Below the pieces are notes generated by a model, which was not told the origin of the DNA, ran no database searches, and worked only from the letters and a program-made list of their open reading frames with translations. From Gymnogyps californianus (taxonomy: Eukaryota; Chordata; Aves; Accipitriformes; Cathartidae): a stretch of DNA of 64,000 bases. This document shows, piece after piece, positions 26,523-38,624 of the stretch. The stretch is from the NCBI RefSeq assembly GCF_018139145.2, contig NC_059473.1, positions 8,548,503-8,612,502 on the forward strand, read 5' to 3'. A program made the position numbers and the translations under genes. Positions within the stretch are counted from its first letter, which is position 1; each line of letters opens with the position of its first letter.

Positions 26523-26985
26523 CTAGAGGCCAAAATGTACTTGATATAAGGGGGAAATTAGGAGAGAGCCTGAGGGAGTGTCACTCTTCGGTGAGTCCTC
26601 GGTGCCTGCAGTATGGGGAGGGACTGAATTTCCCCAGGAATGTTCCCAATTCCTGTGGGTGCTCCCTAATCCCATGGCTCTGACTGGAGGAGCTGAAAGA
26701 AACTGGCCCTCCCAGGACCAGGGCTTGGGAGCATGTTTTTCTGCATGGCAGGGGCCTCTCTTTGCTGTGCCATGTGATGCTGGAGGTCCATGCCACACAC
26801 ACAAGAGCTCTGTGGCCACCGGTGAGAGTAACCCACCATACCAGATTTTTTGCTGGTGTATGGCAATAACAGGTGTAAAAATTCTCCGTGCGTTAAGTAT
26901 TGAGGGTATGTCTTTAGCTTCAGAAAAAAGGACAAGTACCGATTTGAAAACTAGGTGCACAAAAAGACTTTCGAGAGAATGAAAA
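26523..26985. other. Stop-depleted block, open on both strands
   Basis: A 145-codon minus-strand frame (26,523-26,960) and a 134-codon plus-strand frame (26,578-26,982) almost completely overlap, with two shorter minus-strand frames alongside. The sequence is locally richer in G+C, which lowers the stop-codon frequency in all frames. Neither product shows a domain, repeat, signal peptide or membrane segment I recognise. The plus frame begins at GTG, which is not a normal vertebrate start. I treat this as compositional, not as a gene. Confidence 0.35.
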
Positions 26986-29900
26986 TGTTATTTGAAACAC
27001 CACCAGGTTGACAGCTGTTCATCCTTCTGTGAAAGGTACTGGAGGCTTTGCTGATGCATAAAAGCAGGTAGGGAGCGCCTCTCTCAAAGAAAATATCTAG
27101 CGTGGCGCCAAGGAGTTTAGAGGTTGGATCCCCTAGAGCATGAATTCTGGGAAGTGACCTTTGCTGCCTTATTAAAATCTTCATTAATGGTGTCTCACAC
27201 CTGGCAGGGAATGGCTAACTGGGGATCGTTCTCAAAGAGTTGGAGAAAGTCTTGGGTTGTGTGGATGCAAATCGGAAGCGCTGTGTGGCTGCTGCAGAAG
27301 AGCATGCCCTGCAGCCGCCAACACATCTGCTGCCTTCGCCAACCCGACCCCGCTGGGCTGCCCGCAAAAGCCTTGCGGTGCTCTCATCTCCCAAGACAGG
27401 ATTGTCCCTGGTTGGAATCTGATCCCTTAAAGGGTAAACCTTCACTAAATTCATTGATATGTATTTTTTCAGCCAATGATTTTCGTTATTTCGGGATTAT
27501 TATTTTTTATTTCTGTCCAGAAATGAGCTGTGGTATGCCAAGGCTTAACTATGTTTAGCCATAGTTTTTCTGTTAAATCACAAATGTGTTTCTTGACATG
27601 CTTTTTTTTAAGATTGCGAAAGTTTCACTTTTAATCAGTAATTTGAAAATTCAGTATTGGTTTATATATTCCCAGTTAATTGCTTATAGTTATTTAAAAA
27701 AAAACCAAACCAAAACCTCATGCTTGTGAAACTGGATATAGATACTGAACATACTCATTTTTAAGAGGAGTAGTATGAATAGAGAAGAACTTAAATTAAA
27801 AAAAACAGTGTTTCCAGGCAATTAAATACTAACTTCAGACTCAGTAACTGCAAAACCAGTTAATGAGTGTACTGTGTACACGCCAACATTGTAAATGTTA
27901 GCCTTAATAAGGTACAAGGCAATAGCAACTCAGCAACTGTAATATTTAAAAGGGAACGAGTTCCTGGCACATAATAATTTAAAAAATTGTCCTTCTGTTT
28001 CCTGGGATATACATCAGTGTCACTTTAGTGACAGTTAAAGAGCAGGATAACAAAGTGAAAAATGACAGCTTGGTCCTCAAAGTGAAAAAGTATTTGGCAT
28101 GTGTGGCCAAGAAACAATGTGATGGGACATCGTGAAAGCCTGACCTCAGCAAATTGAATGGCAGAATTGGCATTGACCTTACCAGAGTACCAGGATGTCA
28201 TTTGTGAGCCACTGTCTGCTTTGATTCTTTTCTTCGTGGAGTAAAATTGGTTGAACTGCTTCTCTTGTTTCATATGTCTGTTACCTGCTCACATGGCTCT
28301 GTAAGTACTATCTATTACAGCATATGAATCAAATATGGATAGTTTTGAAGGATAAAGTATCATCATTTTTGTTGTCCTGAATTTATTGAGGTGATGGACA
28401 AGGGGCATTTTTTTTTCTGATGCATGAATCTTCAAAATCAATTAACTGTGCTACTTTTTGCATTTTTACGTTCTGTTTATCATATGCAGGAGAGAGATCT
28501 TGCTTTCTTCCCCTTCCCGAAGGGATATCAATTTTTGTTGAGAAGGGTCTGGGATCACAGCAAACATGAGTCCGTTTCTAACACTTTGGCTGCTTTTAGT
28601 TTTTAAAGCTGGACACTGGTCAGCTATATCTAAAGGTTTTCCATCTTTGGGAAAGCGGTTTTGCACTCTTTACAGCAGTTATCAGTTATATCAGTTCTGA
28701 TGTTTTGCTCTGCTAGATATAAAATATGACCTGAAATGCTGCTCTCTCCCGGTTCACTGTAAACAGTGTATTTTAGAGCTGTCGAGTCCGTGTATTTATG
28801 CTCCCATCCATGCTCTTTTATTTATCTTTATGACAAACCTTTGAAGTTCTAGCTAATAAATCAGGAATGCAGCAACTGGTTGTGAAAAGTACAAATCTTG
28901 GCAATTTTATTGGTTCCATAATTTACCCAATCTTTTGGTTAATGCCAAAAAAACCGCCTAACTCTGGATGTTTTCTAAGTCAGCTGATGCATCCCAAATA
29001 TAAATCTGTCTTACAAAGATCAGGGGTAAAATACCTTAAATACCAAAGCTCCACTCAGTATTTGTATAATTGAACTATTAATTTGTCCCAAGCTTTCAGA
29101 GTGGTCAAAGTGAAAAGCACAGTATCAGTACCACCCCCAAAGTATGATGTTAACTGGGTTTTGAATATATATGCTTAAAACATTAGAGGCCTCAAAAATC
29201 AAACTAAGTTAGGAGAAGTGAATGCTGAACAGGTGCTTTAATAGCTCACTGTAAAGCATGTCGTTTAAAATACGCCTTCTGTTACCTGCTACGTTGACCT
29301 TTGGGGCACATTGCAAAGGCTCATTTCTTTTCAGGGCCACCGGTAGTAAGTAGATGTGTCTGCTGACTGGAAGAGGAGGATGTGAGTCTTTTGTCTGTAC
29401 CTGTACATGGTGCTCTTTCACAAACACTTCAACACTGCTTAGCTTTATGCATGCTATTAGTCACAGGGCCTGGATTTAAGCACGTTCTGTAGTGTTTCTT
29501 GAAACAGCATCTGAATTGTTGTTGCAGTCTATATGCATGCTTTTAGATGGTTATGATGCATACAAAGCCTAGGAGGGTACCCTTGAAGGTATCAAACCCT
29601 AGAGAGTATGTAGCGTGTGTAGGTGAAGATCAGACACAGCCAAGGTCGGATGTCCACAACTATAACCATTGCAAGCCAGAAAGATGGCAAGAAAACGACT
29701 GACTAAAAGGGCACATACTTTTTTTTTTTTTTTTTGAGATGGTTTCTATGGTGGCAAAGGCTCCCACTGTCAGTGCTCTCACCTGTTGCATTTTTTTTCC
29801 AGAAACTGCTGTGTTTTCAGCCCTGGCAGGGGAGGGCAAAGTGGTTAGGTAGCTTTGAGCTTAGGGTAAGTACAGTAAAATACTGAAATATTCTCTGAAG

Positions 29901-30605
29901 TACAGGACTAGAGCTACAAATAGATGTGTATCTGAACTGTTCGGGCATGGGCTGCCTAATCCTGTAGCTGCTTCCCTAGGTGAGGTGGTAAAGGAGCTGC
30001 CCAAGCTGCACATCACTTAGGGCCAGTTATCTGCTGAAATTCTGGGCTCCTCCAACATTCTCTGCTTCTACCAATCTGTAAATGCGCCTGGGCCTGGAAA
30101 GAGTGGTGAAAAGCAACTAACACTGACCAGTTTTGCATCATTAACCACCCAAAATCGTGGGAGGAGAGCTGAAGCTAAAACAATTGCCAGATGCCCTTGG
30201 GGATTGGAATCTCACTTGAAAGACTTACGATGATTTATTACTTACTAATTTTCCAACTTTTTCCTGATGTTTCTTCCTTCCCCACCTCCCAGCAGAATTC
30301 TTTGTGTTTTAAACCCTGCAATTCAGTAAAGTAATACTACCTATAAAGATAGCTCAAGGGAAGTTATCAACTTTTCCCACATTTCTGGGTGGGGACTTGG
30401 GTGGTGCTATTTAACTTTCAAGGAGGAATCTCTGGATAATTGAAAATGGCTCTTTTTGCTACTGACTGCACCTGGAACAAACAGAGATAATGGTAATTAA
30501 TGGTTGCTGTACACTCATGTACAGTAAATCACTATTATGCCGTGCTTTTTCCCTGCATTTTTATTAACAAGAAAACAATGCAGTATTATTTTCTGTGACG
30601 TTCCG
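26986..30605. other. Non-coding stretch, nothing recognised
   Basis: No gene is recognised. The 144-codon plus-strand frame at 27,124-27,558 lies in another GC-richer pocket (about 27,190-27,430) that is also open on the minus strand, and it has no recognisable domain. A T17 tract occurs at 29,719-29,735, and an A-rich run with CCAAA units at about 27,694-27,718. Confidence 0.5.
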
Positions 30606-30608
30606 AAA

Positions 30609-30790
30609 ACCATAGGAGCAGAGATTGCCATCTGGACCAAACTAGTAGTCCAGTTTATCTCACTTTCATCCCTGACAGCTGCAGAACCTGAAACTAAAGA
30701 TTGTTTCTCTTTTTAAGCATGGGGACATCAATGCAAACTAATCACTCCATCCCTAATTTTGGCTAATACTCAGTGTTTCTCGGTGCTGCT
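30609..30790 (+). repeat. Possible ancient amniote repeat fragment (CR1- or SINE-like)
   Basis: The segment runs 'cataggagcagagattgcca', then 'tctggaccaaactagtagtc', then 'cagtttatctcactttcatc', then 'cctgacagctgcagaacctg'. This follows the order of a repeat phrase I recall from reptile genomes: 'gccatactggatcagacc', 'ggtccatctagcccagtatcc', 'tgtctctgacagtggcc'. The resemblance extends weakly to about 30,790. The family assignment is tentative. Confidence 0.4.
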
Positions 30791-30799
30791 TTCCTGCAG

Positions 30800-33700
30800 G
30801 TGGTGTAGCCAGGACCTGGTTTTCTCTCAGTGGCAACAACAAGATTTTTGTGTGCCATTCCAGTATAACATCAACAATTTGTACTAACAACCTCCTAGGG
30901 GAGGGCTGAAGATTGCTGTGAATTTTTGTTGTTACGAAATAAAAAAATGGATGATTAGACAGAGAGCTGCAACTAATACTACTCAGTCAATGGTTTCATC
31001 CTGAGAAATGATTGCAGACATCATCTGCCCTTGCATTTTAACATTGCAACAAGAGTTTTATTTTTAAGTACAAATAGTAGCCTTGAGGCACTTTGAGGCC
31101 ACTTATACGCTGCCTTTGTATGTTGCAGCTTTTGGAAAAAATGGCTTTTTGGGATTTTTTGAGACTTGTAATATTAATTCCTACTGCTGCAGTTGAGTCA
31201 AATATATTGTCTTGACATGCAGTCAAGATGAATTTCAGAAACAGGGATGTTAGTGACTTGGGAGTGTTTAAGTATCAAAGTTTTAATGGATTTTCTTCGT
31301 TTTACAGATTTAATCACCACATAGTAGGCATGTCATTGATTTTTAAGCATATTTCATTATTGACTCCAATTGGGAGTTCATTTTAAAAATCAATGGCACG
31401 ATATGGCCATGTGTCTTTCTACTGTTTTCTGCAATTTGTGCAGGGCCATGGATTGGTCATTGGATTGTATTAATTCTATGAAGTGGTCATGGATACAGTT
31501 TATATGGAAAACACTCTACTGCCTGAAGTTGATTCATAATTTTTGAGTATCTGAAAGAGAGAAAAAATGTAACTGGAGGTGAATTTACTAAAGTGCTTGT
31601 TGATAGACATGGCAGATTGAGAGAAGTGAAACGGCTTTGCCACTCCTGCCATTTAGCTGACAGGAGGGCGTTTGTGAAATGGATGCAGAGTTCATCCCTT
31701 ACCCTCAGCAATCGGCTGTTAACTTCGGTGCACAGAAGGTCAGTGGGACCTTAGTGCAATTTTAGAATCTCAGCGAAAGCCCTTTTGATCTCATTTCACC
31801 ATCACTTATCATTCTCTCTAGAACTGCACTATTTGTATTTTTCCCTCATTTCCCCATATGTGGGTGTCTGCCACCATTTCTGACACCAGCAGAGATTTTG
31901 GAGATGGAGAAAAAAAACCCCAAACCATTGAGTTTACTTACTTCAAAGTTATGCTTACCATTTTGGGTAGTAAATTGAGAGAACAAAGCAGAATTTAATT
32001 TTTGTGTGTCCATAGCTTTGCTTGGACCTATAAAATATAGATAGAGAAATAGACATTGATGTCAATGAACTGTTGAGTAAGAGAGAAAGTTTTGATAAAA
32101 TCATTTTCGGTAGGGGACGGCTTGCTACAAAATAGCCAAGTGAAGGAGTTTGATGACGGATCATTAGAAGCAGATTGAGAGATTTATCCTTAGGGCAGGA
32201 AGAGGGAATGGATGGATGTACGAAATGGTACGGAGGATTAACTGCAGTTTGAAGAAAGGGAGGAGAGGGAAAATAACTGACCATAGTTTGCAGCAATGAT
32301 TTGTATCATGAAAATAATGTTTCCAACCAGTGTTTCCCACCATGAGGTTTCCAGGGTATAATGACTGGAACACCTTTACTTCGTTTTAAATAAAGATGGG
32401 TGAATACAGAAAAGTACAAAATAATCAGAAATTCATCTGGAATTGATACAAACAATGAATTTTTTGCGGGCATGTAAACGTACTAATTTTGTTGGGGGGA
32501 GGGTCAGAAATAGGGAAAATTAATAAAATCTCATTCTACGTGATTCGTGCAGACTGATTAGATTAATGACAGAGGGGAATGTTGTCTGTTTTGGGGGGTT
32601 GCCATTTTAGCAACAAAAAGTATGTTATTTTGTCAGCTTGGCATTCCCAACAGTTACGACAGTATCTCATAGTCTGGTTTAGGGAGCAACATAAGATTTA
32701 ATTGTATCACGTACAGCATAACACTTTCAGATTCATAAAAATTTACTGACTAAATCTTCTGTATTCATATGGGACAAGATTCAAGAACATATAGATATAG
32801 ATATATAGTGTTGCTAGTAGCAACACAGTAAAAGAAGTTGTCTAAACTCCGCCACCTGTCCATAAGATGTCTGCTTTACCTGTAACACATTTGTAAGAAA
32901 CTGCGAGTGCCTATCTGACATTTACCGTTTGCAGTCCAAGGACTGATGCCTCATTAATTCCTCCTGGGACTTCACTGTCCATGACAGTTTTGAGTTACTG
33001 TAAACAATATGCTGAAAAATTTGCTCATCATATTTTACTGTCAGAAACCTTTCTTCTGTAGCCTTTCCTGTTTGTGTTACAGCGGTGTGTAGTGGAGGGC
33101 TTACTGGCGTTCGTATCTAGCTAAGTTTTCAGAAGAGATCATTATTTTATAATAAGCACATCTAAAATGAAAGGTATTAAATTTTGCAAACTCTGTCATT
33201 GCCAACTGTTCTAAATCCTGGTGCTAATTCACATTATTCATCTTATTTAAAGCCGTAAGTCAGAGCTTTCCTGTCATCATCTTGATGCCCTATTACTAAC
33301 TTATTGCATCTTTCCCTCTAAAAGTGACCAGTGGAGACAATAATTAGTGGTTCTTGGAGTGTAATAATAAAACTCGTCATTAATGAACAGTTTATCCCCA
33401 ATATTTTAAGTGATAGCTTGTATAATATTTAGAAGTCACTGGCTTTGCTTGCCTTGAAAACTAGTATTGAATTTATTTGAACACCATGCATAAATATTAG
33501 TTAGAATGCCAAGAATAAATGAATGGTTTTCTCCATGAGTTTTCAGGCAGGAGTGATGCTGCAGCACAGATACTTAATCTCCTTTTAGCATTTATCATAA
33601 AGCGCAGAGCTTCTTGGAGAGTAATTTTGTATTGTAATTGTTGACAACAGACTTAAGTTGTTTTAGTGCATACATAACTTGGGAATGAATTGTTCAAATG

Positions 33701-35685
33701 GTTTGGGGGAGTATGCTACCCAGGATTTAAGAAATAATAACATCTGGAATCCCTGTTTCACAACTTTTATTGCAAGACTTAAATGTTATGGGTGCCTTTA
33801 GATAGGGTATATACAGCACAGACAAAGACAGCATGAAATAAGGGAGACATCAGTCACTGGGAAAATTCTTTATACGAATAGTCCCCCTGTGAGGGACTTT
33901 TATTTGCCTGAAAGCTTTTTTATTCTAATGGGCTTTTCTGCTCAAGGGTGTAAAGAGGGTAGGATTGGGAATGTGAATTTATAGATTGCTAGCAGCTCTC
34001 TACTGCCTCGTGGTGTGGACCTGCTTGACTAGGTGCTTTTTTTAGCAGGTGGGGAGGCTGTGTGGTGGTCGAGAGTAAGGTCCTGCCCTGAGCTCTCCAG
34101 CGGAGATGCCTTCTCTGCAAGGGAATATCCCATCTGGGTACAGGTTGCTGAAAGAGACTTCGGGTGCCTAAAATCAGCTATTGTGAATACTCAGCTCCTG
34201 AGATCCTATTACCTGTGTAGATTCAGGTACTTCCAATGCTTGACCTGTTCTCAAACACATTAAGCTACACCTGTGAAAGATCCTCGCTGTGGAGACAGAA
34301 AATAGCTGTACTGAGATTGGTGTGAAATAGCATCTTGTAAACTACTGTCCTAGCTCATTTTCTGCTAGCTTTCCTGTAGAGAGCAGGCCTAATTTAAAAC
34401 ACCTAGAAACCTGACAATGACATACTGTACTTACTACTGCAATGATAGTATGCATGAGTTGTAGTGATGATTTTTTAAATAACTTTGTACCTAATTATTT
34501 TAAGCGATATTTTTGTTAGGTGTGCAAATTGGGTAAATTGTTGGCAGCTCTTTTCGTTTGTGTGGTGTAACACAGCCTGATGAAAGCCCCTTTCTCAGGT
34601 GCAGCAACGTTGGAAAGAGAATTGCCAAGAACTACATCCAAAGAATTAGCAGGTTTCCTAGCAGAAGAAGATATATGTATATATACTCAGGATTTCAGGT
34701 GGCTCTCAGGAACCATTACCCCTTGCCTGGTTACCCAAGCTCTTGGTATTGAACACAGGCCGGAGTGTAATTAGCTGAAATTAATGTGAGGATGGTGTTA
34801 GACATGAGGAAAGCAGCTAAAGAGAGACGAGGAGGGAGGCTGTCCCTCCCCAGTGGAAGCAATGAAGTTTGGGGATAGTGTTAGGCACGTGCATCTCTGA
34901 AGGCTATGAAAATGTGGAGCAATCGCTTGTATATATAGCGGGTCTTTCTGTTTTGCACATATAACGTCTTCAGGGCTTTCTGGCTCAGAAGGAACCATTA
35001 CATCTCATCTAAATGCTAGCACCAGAATTATGTCTGAACTTCCCTTGGGCCAGAAGTCTTCTCTTGTGTCTTTTCACATCTGCTGCAATTTGGCCTTACT
35101 TTAGCCTACTCTGTTTTCCAAATGGATTACATATGGGGCAGGCACATAACGTGGTCTCTGTGAACCAACCCTTTCCCCTTATATTTTCAGCTTGTGCCCC
35201 TCACGGACGACATTTTCCTCATCGTTTGCTTTCTGCAGACCTGATATTCATTCTATAGAGCCCTGTCCCTGATGACTATAATACCAGAAAGAAACTTTGT
35301 GCTTTAAATCGTTTATAGACACAAAGCTAAAGAGCTGAAGTGGATTTGTGACCCTTTCTGTGTAAAGCAATCTGTAGAATGGCATGATGATTTGAAAAAC
35401 TCAGTCATCTCCGTGGGTATCGATAATACAAAAAGCACATTTAATAAGTTTTTCAGGAGCCACTTTATTACCTTATCATTGTTCCTAGTGGTAGCTTACT
35501 GTAATGGACTGAGCATATAAAACACCCCTGGGAACTCCTGTGATTAAATTGAATTTCTGATAATGCTTTGCACTGTGAACTTAAGAGAATCATTTAAAGC
35601 CCACCTGTGAACCTTTACTTCCATCTTGGAGCAGCTATTTCACAGAATTAGTGCTGAAACAATGTGATGACTCTGGTGAGTAAAT
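30800..35685. other. Non-coding stretch, nothing recognised
   Basis: No gene, RNA or classifiable element is recognised. The overlapping minus-strand frames at 31,955-32,373 (113 and 69 codons) and the plus-strand frames near 34,558-34,774 have no known motif. The stretch contains short (TAGA)n/(TA)n sequence around 32,793-32,812. Confidence 0.5.
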
Positions 35686-35689
35686 GCGT

Positions 35690-35805
35690 TCAGCCTGGAC
35701 CTTGATCTGTCTCTGCTTGCTTCTATAAAAAGAAATGGGATACTTACCTGTCTCACAAATTATTGTGAGGATCAGCTGTTTGATGTTTAAGATCTGTTAA
35801 AACAC
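35690..35805 (+). repeat. MIR (CORE-SINE) relic
   Basis: The order and spacing of MIR 3' landmarks are present on the plus strand: 'cagcctggaccttgatctg' (ancestral 'cctcagtttcctcatctg'), 'taaaaagaaatgggatactt' (ancestral 'taaaatgggaataat'), 'acctgtctcacaaattattg' (ancestral 'acctcacagggttgttg') and 'tgaggatcagctgtttgatg' (ancestral 'tgaggattaaatgagataatg'). I recall the MIR consensus from mammals; related copies occur across amniotes. It is strongly diverged, as expected of an element inactive for more than 100 million years. Confidence 0.7.
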
Positions 35806-37305
35806 AATTTTTCATGGAGGAAGAACAAGGGAAAAGGCTAATTACAATTGCTCTTCGTTTTGAAAGATAAAGTAAGTGTGCATCTTTTCTGTCATTTCCG
35901 GGGTTTGTGGTTTTTTCATTTTGCATTTTATTCTTCAGCCAATTTATCTATGGCAGGATATATTTAGAATTAAGCATGCATATTTTCAAATTCACCAGCC
36001 AAATATATAAAAATACAAAGGCGATGGGATGAAGCACACGTTTTTGTGTTGTTCTGGCCTGATGCCCTGCTAATTGTGAGAAGCAGAGAATGACACACTG
36101 AAGACAGGTCACTGCGTGAGGCAGAATCTGCTTTGTGCCTGGAAGGGACAACTACATGCAGTGAAGTCTGCTTTGCACTCTATTTTTTTTTTTTTTTTCC
36201 CCTGGCATAACTTATGCATCTGATACTGAAAATCTGATCCAGAACATTTTACAAACAAACCCTAGAGGCTGCATTTATGCTAAAATAGCACTTTATATTT
36301 TGTTTACATCCCTTGCAGAAGATTGGTATGATAGAAATTACTGGTTGAGAGATCCTATTTCTGTACTTGCTTTAGATACGTGCTCATTTTAGCTTCCTGG
36401 TTCTGGAATCTTAACAACAAAAAAAAAAAAGCCTTAGAAAGTTTTAGGCAGAAATAACCATTGCTTTATATTACTGCCTTTTGCCCAAGCAGGCACAGTT
36501 AACAGCTCTCACCCTTAGGAGACAGGTAAAGATTTGTATGCAGATTTTGCTGGCTGAACTTGTGACTCAAGCTGAAAAAATTCAAGCATTCAATAGTCAC
36601 AGTAGTTACACGTTCGCATTGACAGCCCCACATCTTCCTTTCAGACTTTTGCTTTTTATCAGCGTTTTTGATGTTGAGCTCTTGCCAGGTGTGTTTTGTG
36701 ATTAATGTGTTTGTCCCATTGAAGTAGGGAATAAACTTGAACATACCAGCCGCTGTATCTGTAACAGTGCTTCAAGCAGAAAGCACGTTATTAGTAAATA
36801 TTGAGTCCTAGCTGGTCTTCAGAAATGGCTCTTAATCATGAGACTCAGATTTGAGTCTCCCTTTAGTCTGAAGCGGCAAGAAAAAGGACAGCTTTGGGAT
36901 TTGTTGTTTCACATGAGTGAGCTGCTCTAAAGGAGCCCCATTAAAGCATGCACCTTCGCATGTTGTAGGGTTGTATCTCATTGTAGTCTTGTCAGAGGAA
37001 ATGGTAGATGGGTGTGCTTTTACACAGTTACCTGAAGGCTTATAGACGCCGCAATGCAATGAAGTATAGTTCAGCTGGGAAAAAAAAGTGAAGAATTGGG
37101 ATTCTTGGTGACTCAGAACTGTTCTTAAAGCTAGATTGAAGTTCATCCAACTAATATAGTTGTTACCGAGTAATGTGCGTATTAAAGCAGCCGGCAATTC
37201 AGAAATGTGTGTCCAGGCAATAAGCAAACGTAAAGGCAGATCACAGAGACAGGCCTGTGAAGGCCCTCACGAAGGTGTCTAGTGAATCCTCTTGATCTGA
37301 GTCAG
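35806..37305. other. Non-coding stretch with homopolymer tracts
   Basis: No gene is recognised. A T16 tract lies at 36,183-36,198 and an A12 tract at about 36,419-36,430. The 131-codon minus-strand frame at 36,832-37,227 lacks recognisable domains. Confidence 0.5.
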
Positions 37306-37654
37306 TACTGAACATCCTTATGTCTTTGGGAGATGTGTCTAACCTGTATCTTGAAACAACCCTCCAATAATGTGGATTCCGCTATGTCTTTAGGTTGCTC
37401 TGTTCCAACGCTTAAGTGAATGTACAGTGAGGTAATTTGATCTAGTACCTTAAAGGTATGTTGCTGGAAGTTCAGCTGGTGAGATCTCATTTCCCCAGAC
37501 CAGATGCATGGAGCATTTGACGATCACTGTCCACTCAACCATGTTTGAGTGTGTTGCTGCAGCATGTTCCTCAGTCATCTTTTTGTAGGCTGAACACACA
37601 CATGCACACACGCACACTTACTCCTCTAAGCCTTTCTACAAGCACGTTTCTAAA

Positions 37655-37659
37655 CCTTT
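37655..37659. repeat. Target-site duplication, left copy
   Basis: The five bases ccttt immediately precede the TG terminus of the LTR and are repeated exactly after its CA terminus at 38,237-38,241. Five base pairs is a usual target-site duplication length for ERVL-type integration. Confidence 0.9.
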
Positions 37660-37774
37660 TGTCGTGGTTTAACCCCAGCCGGCAGCTGAGCACCACTCGC
37701 TCACTGCCCCCCCACCCCTGGGATGGGGGAGAGAATCAGGAAAAAAAAAACCTCATGAGTTGAGATAAAGACAG

Positions 37775-37780
37775 TTTAAT
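37775..37780 (-). promoter_or_regulatory. LTR polyadenylation hexamer (ATTAAA)
   Basis: The plus strand reads tttaat, so the minus strand carries ATTAAA, the common variant of AATAAA. It lies about 150 bases downstream of the inferred start site and is followed on the minus strand by a T/C-rich stretch including T10. This is the expected order for the R/U5 part of an LTR. Confidence 0.5.
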
Positions 37781-37954
37781 AGGACAGAAAGGAATGAAAA
37801 ACAATGATAATGATAATAATAATATGACAATAGTAATACTAAAAGAATTAAACTATACAAAGCAAGTGGTGCACAATGCAATTGCTCACCACTCGTTGAC
37901 CGATGCCCAGTTAGTTCCCGAGCCACGATCTGTGCCTGCCGGCCAACTCCCCCC

Positions 37955-37979
37955 TGTTTATATACTGGGCATGATGTCA
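37955..37979 (-). promoter_or_regulatory. LTR core promoter: TATA box and CRE-like site
   Basis: On the minus strand the LTR reads GTATATAAACAGG (TATA box, complement of 37,957-37,965). About ten bases upstream is TGACATCA (complement of 37,972-37,979), one base from the CRE consensus TGACGTCA by a change that CpG deamination would produce. The positions fit a U3 core promoter, with transcription expected to start near 37,930 and run toward lower coordinates. Whether it is active today is unknown. Confidence 0.6.
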
Positions 37980-38236
37980 TATGGTATGGAATAGCTCTTT
38001 GGCCAGTTTGGGTCAGCTGTCCTGGCTGTGTCCCCTCCCAGCTTCTTGTGCCCCTCCAGCCTTCTTGCTGGCTGGGCATGAGAAGCTGAAAAATCCTTGA
38101 CTTAGTATAAACACTACTTAGCAACAACTGAAAACATCAGAGTGTTATCAACATTATTTTCCTACTAAATCCAAAACACAGCACTATACCAGCTACTAGG
38201 AAGAAAATTAACTCTGTCCTAACCGAAACCAGGACA

Positions 38237-38241
38237 CCTTT
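38237..38241. repeat. Target-site duplication, right copy
   Basis: This is the exact ccttt partner of the copy at 37,655-37,659. The identity of the pair shows no base change in either copy since insertion, but five bases are too few to date the event. Confidence 0.9.
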
Positions 38242-38624
38242 CCTCTGTGTTCTTCTCTGGACTCACCAGTTTGCCTGGTGTTATCTTTTGTGTACTCCAC
38301 CTGAGACCTCATCGTTGTTGGACTCGTGATAGCAATGGACTAATTGCTCTGGGGTATTACAAATGACACTCCTGTTAGTGCATTCCTAGAATAATGTTTT
38401 TCATCCTTTGTGGCAAATTTTGCATCACATTGTTTATTCGCTTATCCTGTGATGCACATTACATTCCTCAAATCCTGTTTTCATAGTCTGGCATTGACCA
38501 TTTGTATTTACGATTTGTGTATTGCAGGTGAAGTGCTTCTCACTTGTCTTTGATCTCAGACTGCTTCTCCAATTCGGCAAGATGTGTTTTCTAACTTCAT
38601 CCTCAAAAGTAATTGCCCTTCCTC

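Larger units (their letters stand above)
37660..38236 (-). mobile_element. Avian ERVL-like solo LTR, minus orientation, nested in CR1
   Basis: The 577-bp element starts TGTCGTGG and ends AGGACA on the plus strand, so it has the retroviral TG...CA termini. It is flanked by a perfect 5-bp direct repeat, ccttt, at 37,655-37,659 and 38,237-38,241. I recognise the blocks 'gtggtttaaccccagccggc', 'agctgagcaccactcgctca' and, at the other end, 'aaccgaaaccaggaca' as an abundant neoavian LTR family. The TATA box and poly(A) hexamer both read on the minus strand, so U3 lies at the high-coordinate end. No internal viral genes (gag, pol, env) flank it, so it is a solo LTR left by recombination between the two LTRs of a provirus. 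A low-complexity (ATR)n stretch at 37,800-37,830 is internal to the element. It interrupts the CR1 between 'tttctaaaccttt' and 'tcctctgtgttcttc', so it is younger than the CR1. Confidence 0.9.

Noticed and set aside
26523..26982. Largest overlapping open frames (145 codons minus, 134 codons plus)
   Set aside because: They are antiparallel in a GC-richer pocket, have no recognisable domain, and the plus frame begins at GTG. Stop depletion by base composition explains both.
27124..27558. 144-codon plus-strand frame
   Set aside because: It overlaps a 79-codon minus-strand frame in another GC-rich patch. It shows no domain, codon bias or splice context.
37660..38236. Possibility of a complete endogenous provirus
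   Set aside because: The flanks are CR1 sequence directly abutting the target duplication. There is no second LTR, primer-binding site or viral coding region.
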